Of a stretch of 41,151 nucleotides of DNA, positions 7,844 to 16,321 are shown in pieces. Below the pieces are notes generated by a model. It saw nothing but the letters and a program-made list of their open reading frames with translations. It was not told the origin of the DNA and made no database searches. This DNA is from Candidatus Gastranaerophilales bacterium. GTDB taxonomy: Bacteria; Cyanobacteriota; Vampirovibrionia; Gastranaerophilales; Gastranaerophilaceae. Position 1 is the first letter of the stretch, and the number at the start of each line of letters is the position of its first letter. Location of the stretch: contig CALUVH010000016.1 in NCBI GenBank assembly GCA_944324175.1, positions 1 through 41,151 of the forward strand, in the 5' to 3' direction. The position numbers were made by a program, and so were the translations under genes.

Positions 7844-10168
7844 ATGGCTTCGGTAAAAGAGAAAGAAAACAAAAAAAGTAAAAATGAAAAATCACTCGTA
7901 ATAGTCGAGTCTCCTGCAAAATCTAAAACAATAAAAAAAATTTTGGGAGATAGTTACCAAATAGAGGCAAGTTACGGTCACATTAGAAATTTACCGACAA
8001 AAGATCCTAAAACTGATAACTTAGGTTTTGATGTGAATAAAAATTTTGAACCAAAGTTTGAGATTATTCCTGGGAAAAAAGATGTTGTAAAAAAATTAAA
8101 CACGCTTGCTAAAAAATTTGATAATATATATATTGCATCCGACCCTGACCGAGAAGGTGAGGCGATAGCTTGGCATGTTCGTCAAATCTTGGATGTTCCC
8201 GATGAAAAAATAAAACGTATTGAATTTAACGAAATTACCCCAAAAGCTGTAAAATATTCTGTTGAACATCCTCGAATGATAAATATGGATATGGTACAAG
8301 CTCAACAGACCAGACAAATCTTGGATAAATTGGTTGGTTATAAGCTTTCTCCGGTATTGTGGAAGCAGATGGGAAATTATAACCTTTCAGCAGGGCGCGT
8401 TCAGTCTGTTGCACTACGTATGATTTGTGAACGTGAAGATGAAATAGAGGCTTTTGTACCTCAGGAATACTGGTCAATTCATGCAGACCTCGCAAAAGAA
8501 GATAAGGTATTTGAGGCTGAGCTATCAAAATATAAAAATGAACCTATAGAAAAAAATATTAAAAATCAGCAAGAAGCTCAAAAAATAGTTGATTATTTAA
8601 CAAATGCTGATTTTTCAGTGTCTAAAGTTACTAATAAATCAACTAAACGTAAGCCTACTGCGCCGTTTATAACATCAACCTTACAGCGGGCAGCAAGTTC
8701 CAAATTAGGCTTTGGCGTTCAAAAAACAATGCAGGTTGCTCAAAAACTCTATGAAGGTATAGAGTTAGAAAGCGGTGCAGTTGGTTTGATTACATATATG
8801 AGAACCGATAGTGTCAGAGTCTCTGATGATGCGATGAATATGGCTAAAGATTTTATTTTGAGTAATTACGGCGAAAAATACTATCCTGAAAAACCGAATA
8901 TTTATGTAAAGGGTAAACAAAATGTTCAGGACGCTCACGAGGCTATCAGACCTTCTTACCCTGAGCGCACTCCTGAAAGTATTAAAAAATATTTGGACAA
9001 TGATCAGTATAAATTATACAAACTTATTTGGGAAAAATTTATGTCTTCTCAAATGGCTAATGCTGAGTTTGCAAATAAGTCAATCGAAATTCAAGCCGGT
9101 GATTACACTCTTAAAGCAGGTACAAGTAAAGTTACTTTTGATGGCTTTTTGAAATTATACAATGATAGCGATGATGAAAAGGAAAAAATTGAGGATGCTA
9201 AAATCCCTGATTTAGAAAAGGGTGATAGGGTAACTTGTAAAAAAATTAATCCAAAACAGCACTTCACCCAGCCTCCTCCTCGTTATAATGAAGCCTCACT
9301 TGTTAAAGCTTTGGAAGAACACGGAATTGGCAGACCTTCTACTTATGCTACCATAATTACGGTTATACAGACTCGTAAGTATGTCGAAAAACGTGATAAA
9401 GCTCTTCATCCGACTATCCTTGGACGTGCCGTTTCTAAGCAGCTTGTATCTCAGTTTTCGGATATTATGGATTATAAATTTACAGCAGGCATGGAAGAAA
9501 AACTGGATAAAATTGCCGACAAAAAAGCCGTGTGGAATAAAGTTTTAAAAGATTTTTATGACCCGTTTATGGAAGAAGTCAATTCTGTTATGAAAACCGC
9601 TCATAAGATAAATATTGAAACTGACATAAAATGCCCAAATTGTGGCAAAGTTATGATTGTTCGCACAAGTAAATTTGGAACTCAGTTTCTGGGATGTTCC
9701 GGTTATCCTGAATGTAAGACGGTTATGTCGATGAATGTTTTATCAGACCAACAAGATGTTGAAAGTACTGAAGACAGACCGCAAGAAGTGTGTGAGGAAA
9801 AATGCGAAAAATGCGGAGCTGACATGGTATTCAAGGTCGGACCATATGGAAAGTACATGGAATGCACTAATGAAAGCTGTAGGCATCGTAAGCCTTATCG
9901 AAAATCTACAGGTGTAAAATGCCCTAAATGCAAACAAGGTGAAATTGTAGAACGCAAGTCTAAGCGTGGTACAATTTTTTATGGTTGTAATCGCTATCCT
10001 GACTGTGATTTTACCCTTTGGAATGAGCCTACCGGAGAAGAATGTCCGGACTGTGGTGCGCTTTTGGTTAAAAAACAATTGAAAAAGGGTACTGTAATTG
10101 AATGTTCTAACAGAAATTGTGGGTATAAACGTGCTGAGGATACTCAAGATAATTCTGAAACAGAATAG
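7844..10168 (+). CDS. topA: DNA topoisomerase I
   Basis: Type IA topoisomerase that relaxes negative supercoils. The Toprim domain has LVIVESPAKSKTIKKIL with Glu22 and the DxDxE set D100, D102, E104 (SDPDREGEAIAWH). The active-site Tyr is Y318 in GLITYMRTDSVRVS. The C-terminus carries four four-cysteine zinc modules, at about 597-624, 654-679, 693-721 and 734-759. The 774 aa fit the long zinc-finger form. An N-terminal lysine-rich stretch (KEKENKKSKNEKS) precedes the core. Ribosome binding site AAGGG lies 6 nt from the ATG. Part of the lptC-to-aroE run. Confidence 0.97.
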   Translation: MASVKEKENKKSKNEKSLVIVESPAKSKTIKKILGDSYQIEASYGHIRNLPTKDPKTDNLGFDVNKNFEPKFEIIPGKKDVVKKLNTLAKKFDNIYIASDPDREGEAIAWHVRQILDVPDEKIKRIEFNEITPKAVKYSVEHPRMINMDMVQAQQTRQILDKLVGYKLSPVLWKQMGNYNLSAGRVQSVALRMICEREDEIEAFVPQEYWSIHADLAKEDKVFEAELSKYKNEPIEKNIKNQQEAQKIVDYLTNADFSVSKVTNKSTKRKPTAPFITSTLQRAASSKLGFGVQKTMQVAQKLYEGIELESGAVGLITYMRTDSVRVSDDAMNMAKDFILSNYGEKYYPEKPNIYVKGKQNVQDAHEAIRPSYPERTPESIKKYLDNDQYKLYKLIWEKFMSSQMANAEFANKSIEIQAGDYTLKAGTSKVTFDGFLKLYNDSDDEKEKIEDAKIPDLEKGDRVTCKKINPKQHFTQPPPRYNEASLVKALEEHGIGRPSTYATIITVIQTRKYVEKRDKALHPTILGRAVSKQLVSQFSDIMDYKFTAGMEEKLDKIADKKAVWNKVLKDFYDPFMEEVNSVMKTAHKINIETDIKCPNCGKVMIVRTSKFGTQFLGCSGYPECKTVMSMNVLSDQQDVESTEDRPQEVCEEKCEKCGADMVFKVGPYGKYMECTNESCRHRKPYRKSTGVKCPKCKQGEIVERKSKRGTIFYGCNRYPDCDFTLWNEPTGEECPDCGALLVKKQLKKGTVIECSNRNCGYKRAEDTQDNSETE

Positions 10169-10179
10169 GAGGTTTTATC

Positions 10180-11019
10180 ATGTATAAATTTGGTTTAATA
10201 GGATATCCTTTGGGACACTCTCTTTCTGCTGTAATTCATAGGGCAGGGTTTGAAAGTATTGGTGTGCAAGCTTCTTATGATATTCTTGAAACGCCTCCTG
10301 AGGATTTGGTTTCCCGTATTAAATCTTTGAAAAGAGAAAATTATTTCGGGTTTAATGTTACTATTCCTTTAAAACTTCCTGTAGCACTTTTTATTGATGA
10401 AGTTGATAAAAGAGCTGATGTTGCAAGTGCAATTAATACAGTTGTAATCAATTCTGACAAGACAATGAAGGGTTATAACACGGATGTTTTGGGATTTAAA
10501 AAAGCTATACCTTATGGAGTTGAGCTTGAAAATAAAAAAGTTGGAGTTTTAGGTACAGGAGGTGCAAGTCGAGCTGCGACTGTAGCTCTTGTTGAATGTG
10601 GTGTAAAACACATCGCTTTGTATACGAGGAATATTCCGAATTCTTTAGAATTGTTAAATTATTTACGAAGGACTTTCCCTCAGGTAGATTTCTCTACTCA
10701 TCAGATAGATGCAATCAGAGATTTATCTGAGCTTGCTATGCTTGTTAATACTACTCCGATTGGCATGCTTGGGCGCTCAGCTGACCTTTCTCCTGTTGAA
10801 TTTTCTGCGCTAAAGACTATGTCTTGTGATGCTGTAGTATATGATGTTATTTATAACCCTAAAAAAACAGTTTTACTTAAAGATGCTGAAAAGCTTGGTC
10901 TTCAAACAATTAACGGGCTTGATATGTTTATCTATCAAGCTGTCAGCGCTCAAGAAATTTGGTTGAATAAGACACCTGATTTTAATGCTATGAAGCTAGC
11001 TGCTTTGGAAAATTTGTAA
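10180..11019 (+). CDS. aroE: Shikimate dehydrogenase
   Basis: Reduces 3-dehydroshikimate to shikimate with NADPH in aromatic amino-acid synthesis. The substrate-binding serines are in GYPLGHSLS (8-16). The catalytic Lys65 is in NVTIPLK, where the usual His before Lys is Leu. Asn86 (SAINTVV) and Asp102 (YNTDVLGF) complete the site. The NADP-binding loop is GVLGTGGASRA, followed by the usual VVYDVIYNP and GLDMFIYQA blocks. The length of 279 aa is standard. A strong ribosome binding site AGGAGG precedes the ATG and the gap to topA is only 11 nt, so it is co-transcribed. No other shikimate gene is present here. Confidence 0.95.
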   Translation: MYKFGLIGYPLGHSLSAVIHRAGFESIGVQASYDILETPPEDLVSRIKSLKRENYFGFNVTIPLKLPVALFIDEVDKRADVASAINTVVINSDKTMKGYNTDVLGFKKAIPYGVELENKKVGVLGTGGASRAATVALVECGVKHIALYTRNIPNSLELLNYLRRTFPQVDFSTHQIDAIRDLSELAMLVNTTPIGMLGRSADLSPVEFSALKTMSCDAVVYDVIYNPKKTVLLKDAEKLGLQTINGLDMFIYQAVSAQEIWLNKTPDFNAMKLAALENL

Positions 11020-11047
11020 GATTAATAATTCTTAATAAAGGCTGAGT

Positions 11048-11102
11048 TTGTGGCAATAAATTTCGTGTTATATACTTTATATTTATAGAGTATATAACAC
11101 GA
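11048..11102 (+). promoter_or_regulatory. Promoter overlapped by a 14-bp inverted repeat
   Basis: The -35 TTGTGG (11048-11053), a 17-nt spacer and the -10 TATACT (11071-11076) form a promoter. The -10 is the end of the left arm (11063-11076, TCGTGTTATATACT) of a perfect inverted repeat whose right arm is 11089-11102, with 12 nt between. No T-run follows, so it is not a terminator. It looks like an operator covering -10 and +1, or an mRNA hairpin ending just before the start codon. Confidence 0.5.
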
Positions 11103-11112
11103 GAGTATAATC

Positions 11113-11658
11113 ATGACAGTACAAGTTTTTACAAATTATTCCGCTCCTACAATGCCTATGTATGGACAGCCAGGGTATATGCCTATGAATTATGGTTATC
11201 CGTCATTATTTATGTCTGGGGGATGTATGCCACCTATGGTCGGTGGTTGTTATGATACCTTTGGTGGTATGGGGTATGGAGGTTGTTGTTGTGGTGATGG
11301 CTATGGCTATGGAAATTATGATGACGGTAAGTTGTCAGGGATGGAAAAAGGTTTGCTTATTGGAGCAGCCAGTGCTGTTGGTGTGGGTTTAATTGTTAGA
11401 TTTGCAAAGCCAATCGGACAATTTTTCTCTACCGTTGGAAAAGGAATATGGAGCGGGCTTAAGTGGACTGGAAATATGATTGCAAAGGGTGCGAAAGCAG
11501 CTTGGAGCGGTATAAAATGGGTCGGTAAGAAAATAGGTCAAGGCGCAAGCTGGCTATGGAATAATACATTGGGTCGACTTTTCAAAAAGAAAGACTCATC
11601 AGCTGAGAAAGTTTCAACAGCTGATACATCTCAGAATTCAACTGCGAAGACAGAATAA
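11113..11658 (+). CDS. Gly/Tyr-rich protein with Trp-containing amphipathic repeats
   Basis: I do not recognise a family. The 181 aa fall into three parts. Residues 1-72 are low complexity, rich in Gly, Tyr, Met and Pro, with C38, C46 and a C58-C60 triplet. A hydrophobic Gly/Ala segment at about 80-97 (GLLIGAASAVGVGLIVRF) could enter a membrane. Residues 112-147 hold two 18-residue repeats, IWSGLKWTGNMIAKGAKA and AWSGIKWVGKKIGQGASW, basic and amphipathic. The tail is charged and Ser/Thr-rich. There is no cleavable signal peptide. A membrane- or surface-associated structural protein is a guess. It is a one-gene unit: its own palindromic promoter in front and a terminator behind. The only ribosome binding site candidate is a weak GAGAG at 11101-11105. 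Confidence 0.7.
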   Translation: MTVQVFTNYSAPTMPMYGQPGYMPMNYGYPSLFMSGGCMPPMVGGCYDTFGGMGYGGCCCGDGYGYGNYDDGKLSGMEKGLLIGAASAVGVGLIVRFAKPIGQFFSTVGKGIWSGLKWTGNMIAKGAKAAWSGIKWVGKKIGQGASWLWNNTLGRLFKKKDSSAEKVSTADTSQNSTAKTE

Positions 11659-11684
11659 AAAGAGGTTAAAACCTCTTTTTTTTA
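11657..11684. terminator. Bidirectional intrinsic terminator
   Basis: The stem AAAAAGAGGT / ACCTCTTTTT with a short loop and A/T tracts on both sides can stop transcription from the left gene (+) and from the permease gene ending at 11682 (-). Confidence 0.85.
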
Positions 11685-12911
11685 TTCATAGCGAAGAGCG
11701 TCTATCGGATTTAGTAATGATGCTTTATAGGCAGGGTAATATCCGAACAGAACACCTATGGCTCCTGAAAAACCTAATGACAGTAATATTGAGAATGTCG
11801 AAATCGAAATGCTCATATCACTGAATACTTCCATGCTTTTTGCGCCTAACACCCCTATCAGTACACCTATTAATCCTCCTATAATGGACAGAAGAAAAGA
11901 TTCAATAAGAAATTGAAGTCTTATGTCTGAAGCTTTTGCACCTATAGCCATTCTTATTCCTATTTCTTTTGTTCTTTCGGTTACAGATACCAGCATTATG
12001 TTCATAATACCTATGCCGCCTACGAGTAGTGATACGGATGCGATTGCACCTAAAAGTAATGACATTGTCCGTGTAGAAGATTTAATGGTTTCTTGCATTT
12101 CAGTGAGGTTTCTAACTTGAAAATCATCTTCCTGAGTTTTTCCTAAGTGATGACGTTTACGAAGTAGTTCAGAAATTTCTTGTTCAGCTGAAGCAAGATA
12201 TTCTTCGGATTGGGTTTGTACGTTAATCATTTTAACAGTGCCAGGAAAATCTGTCCCAAAAACTTTTTTTTGAGCCGTTGTAATCGGGATGAATACTAGA
12301 TCGTCTTGATCCATTCCCATACCATTTTCACCCTTGACTTTCAATGTCCCGATGACTTTGAATGGGATATTGCCTATACGAATTGTTTTATTAATCGGAT
12401 CCATATCTCCGAATAGTTCTGTAGATACGGTATTCCCGATAATAGCAACTTTTGTGGTGTTTTTTATGTCTTCAGGTATGAAGTTTCTTCCAGACATTAT
12501 TTCCCAGTTTCTTATAACAAGATAAGAGGCTGTAGTACCTGATACACTTGTTGACCAGTTTTGGTTACCGTAGGTGAGCTGTTGTGTTTCTGAGCTGTAG
12601 GGAGCTACTGCAAATATTCCATTAACGCTTTTTTCAATAGCTTCTGCGTCTTTCAGTGTAAGGGTCGGTTTTGTTCCGCTTCCCATTCTGACCCCACCGG
12701 AGGTAACTGAGCCTGAGCGTATCATTAGTAGGTTACTGCCCATAGATTCCATATCTTTTGCAATTTTTTCACTTGCTCCTGTTCCTACTGCGAGCATTAT
12801 TATAACAGCGCTTACACCGATGATTATACCTAAACTTGTGAGCATTGAACGCATTTTGTTTATTTTAAGTGATATTATTGACATTTTTAGTAGTGATTTA
12901 AAATCAATCAT
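11682..12911 (-). CDS. MacB-like ABC transporter permease (FtsX-type)
   Basis: Membrane subunit of a MacAB-type tripartite exporter or mechanotransmission ABC system. An N-terminal membrane helix (SMLTSLGIIIGVSAVIIMLAVG) is followed by a large periplasmic MacB core domain (about residues 50-270) and then three C-terminal helices in the FtsX domain, beginning ASVSLLVGGIGIMNIMLVSVTERTKEIGIRMAIGA. The end, YYPAYKASLLNPIDALRYE, is the family hallmark. The 409 aa correspond to the MacB permease half; the ATPase is a separate gene overlapping by 4 bp (ATGA). The substrate is unknown (macrolides, peptides or lipoprotein-like molecules in relatives). Confidence 0.92.
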   Translation of the reverse strand: MIDFKSLLKMSIISLKINKMRSMLTSLGIIIGVSAVIIMLAVGTGASEKIAKDMESMGSNLLMIRSGSVTSGGVRMGSGTKPTLTLKDAEAIEKSVNGIFAVAPYSSETQQLTYGNQNWSTSVSGTTASYLVIRNWEIMSGRNFIPEDIKNTTKVAIIGNTVSTELFGDMDPINKTIRIGNIPFKVIGTLKVKGENGMGMDQDDLVFIPITTAQKKVFGTDFPGTVKMINVQTQSEEYLASAEQEISELLRKRHHLGKTQEDDFQVRNLTEMQETIKSSTRTMSLLLGAIASVSLLVGGIGIMNIMLVSVTERTKEIGIRMAIGAKASDIRLQFLIESFLLSIIGGLIGVLIGVLGAKSMEVFSDMSISISTFSILLSLGFSGAIGVLFGYYPAYKASLLNPIDALRYE

Positions 12912-13594
12912 ATCTTTACCTCATCAGAAATTATGTTTCCGTCTTTAAATCTTACTACGCGTTTGCAGTATTCTGCTATGTCCGGTTCGTGCGTGACGAG
13001 TACTATTGTTTTTCCTGTCTTTGCATTTAAGTTAACAAAAAATTCCATAACTTCAATACTTGTTTTTGTATCTAAATTACCTGTAGGTTCATCGGCAAGG
13101 ATTAATGGAGGGTCATTGATAATAGCTCTTGCTATAGCTACACGTTGTTGTTGACCACCGGACATTTGATTGGGCATGTGGTGGGCGCGACCTTCCAGTC
13201 CTACTATTTTTAAGGCTTCCATAGCTCTTTTATGGCGTTCTTCTTCTGGAACACCGTAGTATATCATAGGAAGTTCAACATTTTCTATTGCGGTCGTACG
13301 TGATATGAGGTTAAATCCTTGAAACACAAAGCCCATTTTTACATTTCTGATTTGTGACAATTCGTTTGAGTTAAGAGAAAGTACATCAATCCCATCGAGG
13401 TGATAACTTCCTGAATTAGGTTTATCAAGTGTTCCTAACATATTCATAAAGGTAGATTTACCTGAACCGGAAGCCCCCATTATCGCAACGAATTCACCTT
13501 CTTCAATGCTTAGAGATACATCATTTAAGGCATTAAATGAATCTTCTCCTGTTTGATATGTTTTTATAGCATGTTTTACCTCTATTAAACTCAA
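12908..13594 (-). CDS. ABC transporter ATP-binding protein (LolD/MacB type)
   Basis: Cytoplasmic ATPase that energises the adjacent permease. Walker A is GASGSGKST (about residues 40-48), the signature is MSGGQQQRVAIARAI, Walker B is LILADEPTGNLD, and the H-loop is VTHEP. The length of 228 aa is standard. The start is TTG at 13594, supported by AAAGGA 6 nt upstream. It lies 13 nt after the adaptor gene and overlaps the permease by 4 bp, so the set is made from one mRNA. In E. coli MacB the ATPase and permease are fused; here they are split, as is common outside the gammaproteobacteria. Confidence 0.95.
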   Translation of the reverse strand: MSLIEVKHAIKTYQTGEDSFNALNDVSLSIEEGEFVAIMGASGSGKSTFMNMLGTLDKPNSGSYHLDGIDVLSLNSNELSQIRNVKMGFVFQGFNLISRTTAIENVELPMIYYGVPEEERHKRAMEALKIVGLEGRAHHMPNQMSGGQQQRVAIARAIINDPPLILADEPTGNLDTKTSIEVMEFFVNLNAKTGKTIVLVTHEPDIAEYCKRVVRFKDGNIISDEVKI

Positions 13595-13607
13595 ATTTTA
13601 TCCTTTC

Positions 13608-14768
13608 TTAAAACATTCTCATAGGAGGTTTATGATCTCCTGATTTGCTTTCTTTGCCTTTTATTCCGATAAGTACTTTGGTGCCTTCCTTTATTTCATT
13701 TGATATAATTTCTGTTTTAGAATCATCACTTGCACCGGTTTCTATGGTTATTCTTTTAGGTTTTCTTTTTTCGAGAATCCATATTCCTTTTGTTTTATAT
13801 TTTGTACCGTCAGTTTGCGGAGTGAATTTTAAAGCTGTTGTAGGTGCACATAGAACATTTTCGCTTTTGTTTGTTATAATTGAGACATTAGCTGTCATAC
13901 CGGGTTTAAGTTTAAGATCGTTGTTGTCTACATCTACGATTACGGAGTAGGTAACAACATTTGATGTATTAGTAGAAGCTAGTCGAACTTGGGTGACTTT
14001 ACCTTCGAATATGCTATCAGCATAGCCATCTAGCGTATAGGTAACATCTTGACCTTCCTTTACTCTACCAATATCGGCTTCAGAGACATTTACTTCAATT
14101 TGCATTTTTGTCAAATCTTGTGCTATTGTAAATAACTCAGGAGCTTGAAAGCTTGCAGCAACAGGTTGACCGAGGTCTATTTCTCTTGATATTACAGTGC
14201 CGTCTACTGGTGCTATTATTTTTGTATAACCTAAATTTGTTTGAGCTGTCTGTAAAGAAGCTTGATATTGATTGATTTGTGCTCTGGCTGCGTCTATTTG
14301 AGCAAGGTCAGATTTATAAGTGCTATAAGCTTGATCAAGTTCGCTTTTGGCAACAAAGTTTTTTGCATAAAGATTTTTATATCGCTGATAGGTTTTTTGG
14401 TCATATTCTGCTATGGCTTGAAGTTTAGCTAAGTTTGCGCGAGCATTTTCGATTTGTGCTTGATTTTGTTTTACAGTAGCTTCAAATGTTGCGGGGTCTA
14501 TTTGGGCTAAAATTTGTCCTTTTTTTACTTGAGAGTTGTAGTCGACGTAAATTTCTTTAATCAGACCTGATACGGTGGATCCGACGCTTACTGTGTTAAC
14601 AGGATTTATTGTCCCTGATGCTTCTACAAATTGCGTGATTGTACAGCGCGTTATATCTTTCGTTTCGTATTTTACACTATGTTTTATTTTTGTTGTAATT
14701 ATCATTGATAAAATCAGTAGTAATATAATGATTGTTGGTATCAGATATCTTTTTTGTAATAAATTCAT
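13608..14768 (-). CDS. Periplasmic adaptor (HlyD/MacA family membrane-fusion protein)
   Basis: Links the inner-membrane ABC transporter with the TolC-like channel. One N-terminal membrane anchor (about residues 7-26) is followed by the first lipoyl half (VSGLIKEIYVDYNSQVKKGQ), a long alpha-hairpin (about residues 95-190, rich in A, Q, K and N), the second lipoyl half (KIIAPVDGTVISREIDLGQPV), and beta-barrel and membrane-proximal domains (FEGKVTQVRL, LKPGMTANVSI). The length of 386 aa resembles MacA. The ATG overlaps the upstream tolC-like stop by one base (TAATG). The C-terminus is Lys- and Pro-rich. Confidence 0.93.
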   Translation of the reverse strand: MNLLQKRYLIPTIIILLLILSMIITTKIKHSVKYETKDITRCTITQFVEASGTINPVNTVSVGSTVSGLIKEIYVDYNSQVKKGQILAQIDPATFEATVKQNQAQIENARANLAKLQAIAEYDQKTYQRYKNLYAKNFVAKSELDQAYSTYKSDLAQIDAARAQINQYQASLQTAQTNLGYTKIIAPVDGTVISREIDLGQPVAASFQAPELFTIAQDLTKMQIEVNVSEADIGRVKEGQDVTYTLDGYADSIFEGKVTQVRLASTNTSNVVTYSVIVDVDNNDLKLKPGMTANVSIITNKSENVLCAPTTALKFTPQTDGTKYKTKGIWILEKRKPKRITIETGASDDSKTEIISNEIKEGTKVLIGIKGKESKSGDHKPPMRMF

Positions 14769-16240
14769 TATTGTTTATCCTCTATTGTTGTAGTTACAGC
14801 TTGTGGTAGTGCCATTGCCAGTTCAAGATTAGCTCTTGCAACGTTATAATTATAAACGGTCTGAACATATTCGTGTTGAGCGCTGTTATATTTTACTTTT
14901 GCATCTTGTAATTCAATGTAATCGCCAAGTCCGACTCCATAGCGTCCGTCTGCAAGTTCAAAATTTTCAAGAGTTTGCTTTACTTTGACAGCGATTAGTG
15001 GAATTTGTTTTTCTAATTGTATCATATCAACGTATGCTTTTTGCACTTCAAAGTAGATGTTTTGTTTGCTTTGTTCAATTTCATTTTCTGCAAGTTTTAC
15101 TTGAAGTTTACCGTTGTCGATTTCAAACTTTTTCCCTACGATATTCAAAGATGAAGAAAGGCTTATTGAAACGTTGAAAGATTGAGTATTATTAACATCG
15201 CGATATCCATAACCTGCTCTGCCTTGAATAGATGGGTAGTATTCTCTTTTTATGTATAGCAAAGATTCTTTCATAGCGTCTAGCGTTGCATCGAAAGCTT
15301 TTAGGTCGGGTCTGTTTTTATATGCGAGTTCTACGCTTTCTTCAAAAGTATAAGGAAAAGGTTCAAATTTGTAGTTTTCAAGTATATTAATTTTTTCTAC
15401 TTTAGATGTTAAAAATGCATCAGATACTCCATCCGGAGGATTACTTATATCTACTTTATCGTCAATTTTTTTTAGACTGACAGGTGTATTAGTTTGAAAG
15501 TTAAAAGTTTCAGTATTGGTAATTTCATATTCAGGTGCAAAAGCTATGTACATTGAGTTATTTAATTTTACCAAGGCATTTTGGTATTCTTTCACTGCAT
15601 TTACCAGAGTTACTTTTGAATCACTTAGATTTACTTCAGCATTTACCAAGTCGATTTTTGATTTTATACCTTCTTCAAAGTATGCTTTTGTGCGTTGGTA
15701 ATTCCTTTCATTTATTTGGACATTTGCTTTGTTAATATCAACAGAAGCTTTAGCAGCAAGTACTCCGTAGTAGTTTGTTTTTACATCAAAAATGGTATCT
15801 AAGACAGTATCGTCAAATGTATATAGTGCAGCTATTGCATTGAATTTATTCATTCTGATATTTGCGTTTGTTTTCCCAAAATCCCATATTAGTTGAGTTA
15901 ATGAAGCTTCAGCGTTGTAATAATTACTGCTCCCTTGCCTCATTAGACTGCTACTTGTTGCATTTTCTGTTGCGTAGTAGCCTGTTCCTACTCCGATAGT
16001 TGGAAAGTAATCTGCTTTTGCGATGCTGGTTTTGTTTTTTGAGACTCCATAGTTATAACGTGCTTTTTTTATCGCGGGACTATTATTCAGTGCAAGTTGA
16101 ATACAGTCTTTAATTGACAAAACAGCATTTTTTTCTATAGTCGCATTCTCAATGGGGTAACTTGGTTGTGTTAGTAAATAAAACAAGGTTACAAAAAAAA
16201 ATATTTTGTTATATTTAGGGAAAATTATTTTTAAATTCAA
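14768..16240 (-). CDS. tolC: TolC-family outer-membrane efflux protein
   Basis: Outer-membrane channel partner of the downstream adaptor and ABC genes. It has two related halves of the OEP family (LSIKDCIQLALNNSPAIKKARYNYGVS early, and FEESVELAYKNRPDLKAFDATLDAMKESL in the middle) with long helical coiled stretches and an N-terminal hydrophobic signal region (IFFFVTLFYLLTQPSYPIE). I chose the TTG at 16240 because AGAGGA (minus strand, 16252-16247) lies 6 nt before it and the signal sequence then begins cleanly (NLKIIFPKYNKIFFF). The frame can be extended to another TTG at 16270 with no ribosome binding site. Length about 490 aa. The gap to trkH is about 80 nt and could hold its own promoter. 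Confidence 0.9.
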   Translation of the reverse strand: MNLKIIFPKYNKIFFFVTLFYLLTQPSYPIENATIEKNAVLSIKDCIQLALNNSPAIKKARYNYGVSKNKTSIAKADYFPTIGVGTGYYATENATSSSLMRQGSSNYYNAEASLTQLIWDFGKTNANIRMNKFNAIAALYTFDDTVLDTIFDVKTNYYGVLAAKASVDINKANVQINERNYQRTKAYFEEGIKSKIDLVNAEVNLSDSKVTLVNAVKEYQNALVKLNNSMYIAFAPEYEITNTETFNFQTNTPVSLKKIDDKVDISNPPDGVSDAFLTSKVEKINILENYKFEPFPYTFEESVELAYKNRPDLKAFDATLDAMKESLLYIKREYYPSIQGRAGYGYRDVNNTQSFNVSISLSSSLNIVGKKFEIDNGKLQVKLAENEIEQSKQNIYFEVQKAYVDMIQLEKQIPLIAVKVKQTLENFELADGRYGVGLGDYIELQDAKVKYNSAQHEYVQTVYNYNVARANLELAMALPQAVTTTIEDKQ

Positions 16241-16321
16241 AACAAATCCTCTATACTTACATTTATTCAACGATTAAATCATGTTATTTGTTCATTTTAA
16301 TCATTTAAATAAACTAAAATA

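Noticed and set aside
9743-10147. 134-codon open frame on the minus strand inside topA
   Set aside because: It is the shadow of the zinc-finger region of topA: no ribosome binding site and low-complexity Phe/Thr/Ser translation with no domain.
11106-11111. Perfect TATAAT directly before the ATG at 11113
   Set aside because: Only one base separates it from the start codon, so transcription from it would begin inside the gene. The TATACT at 11071-11076 with a TTGTGG at 17-nt spacing is the better promoter.
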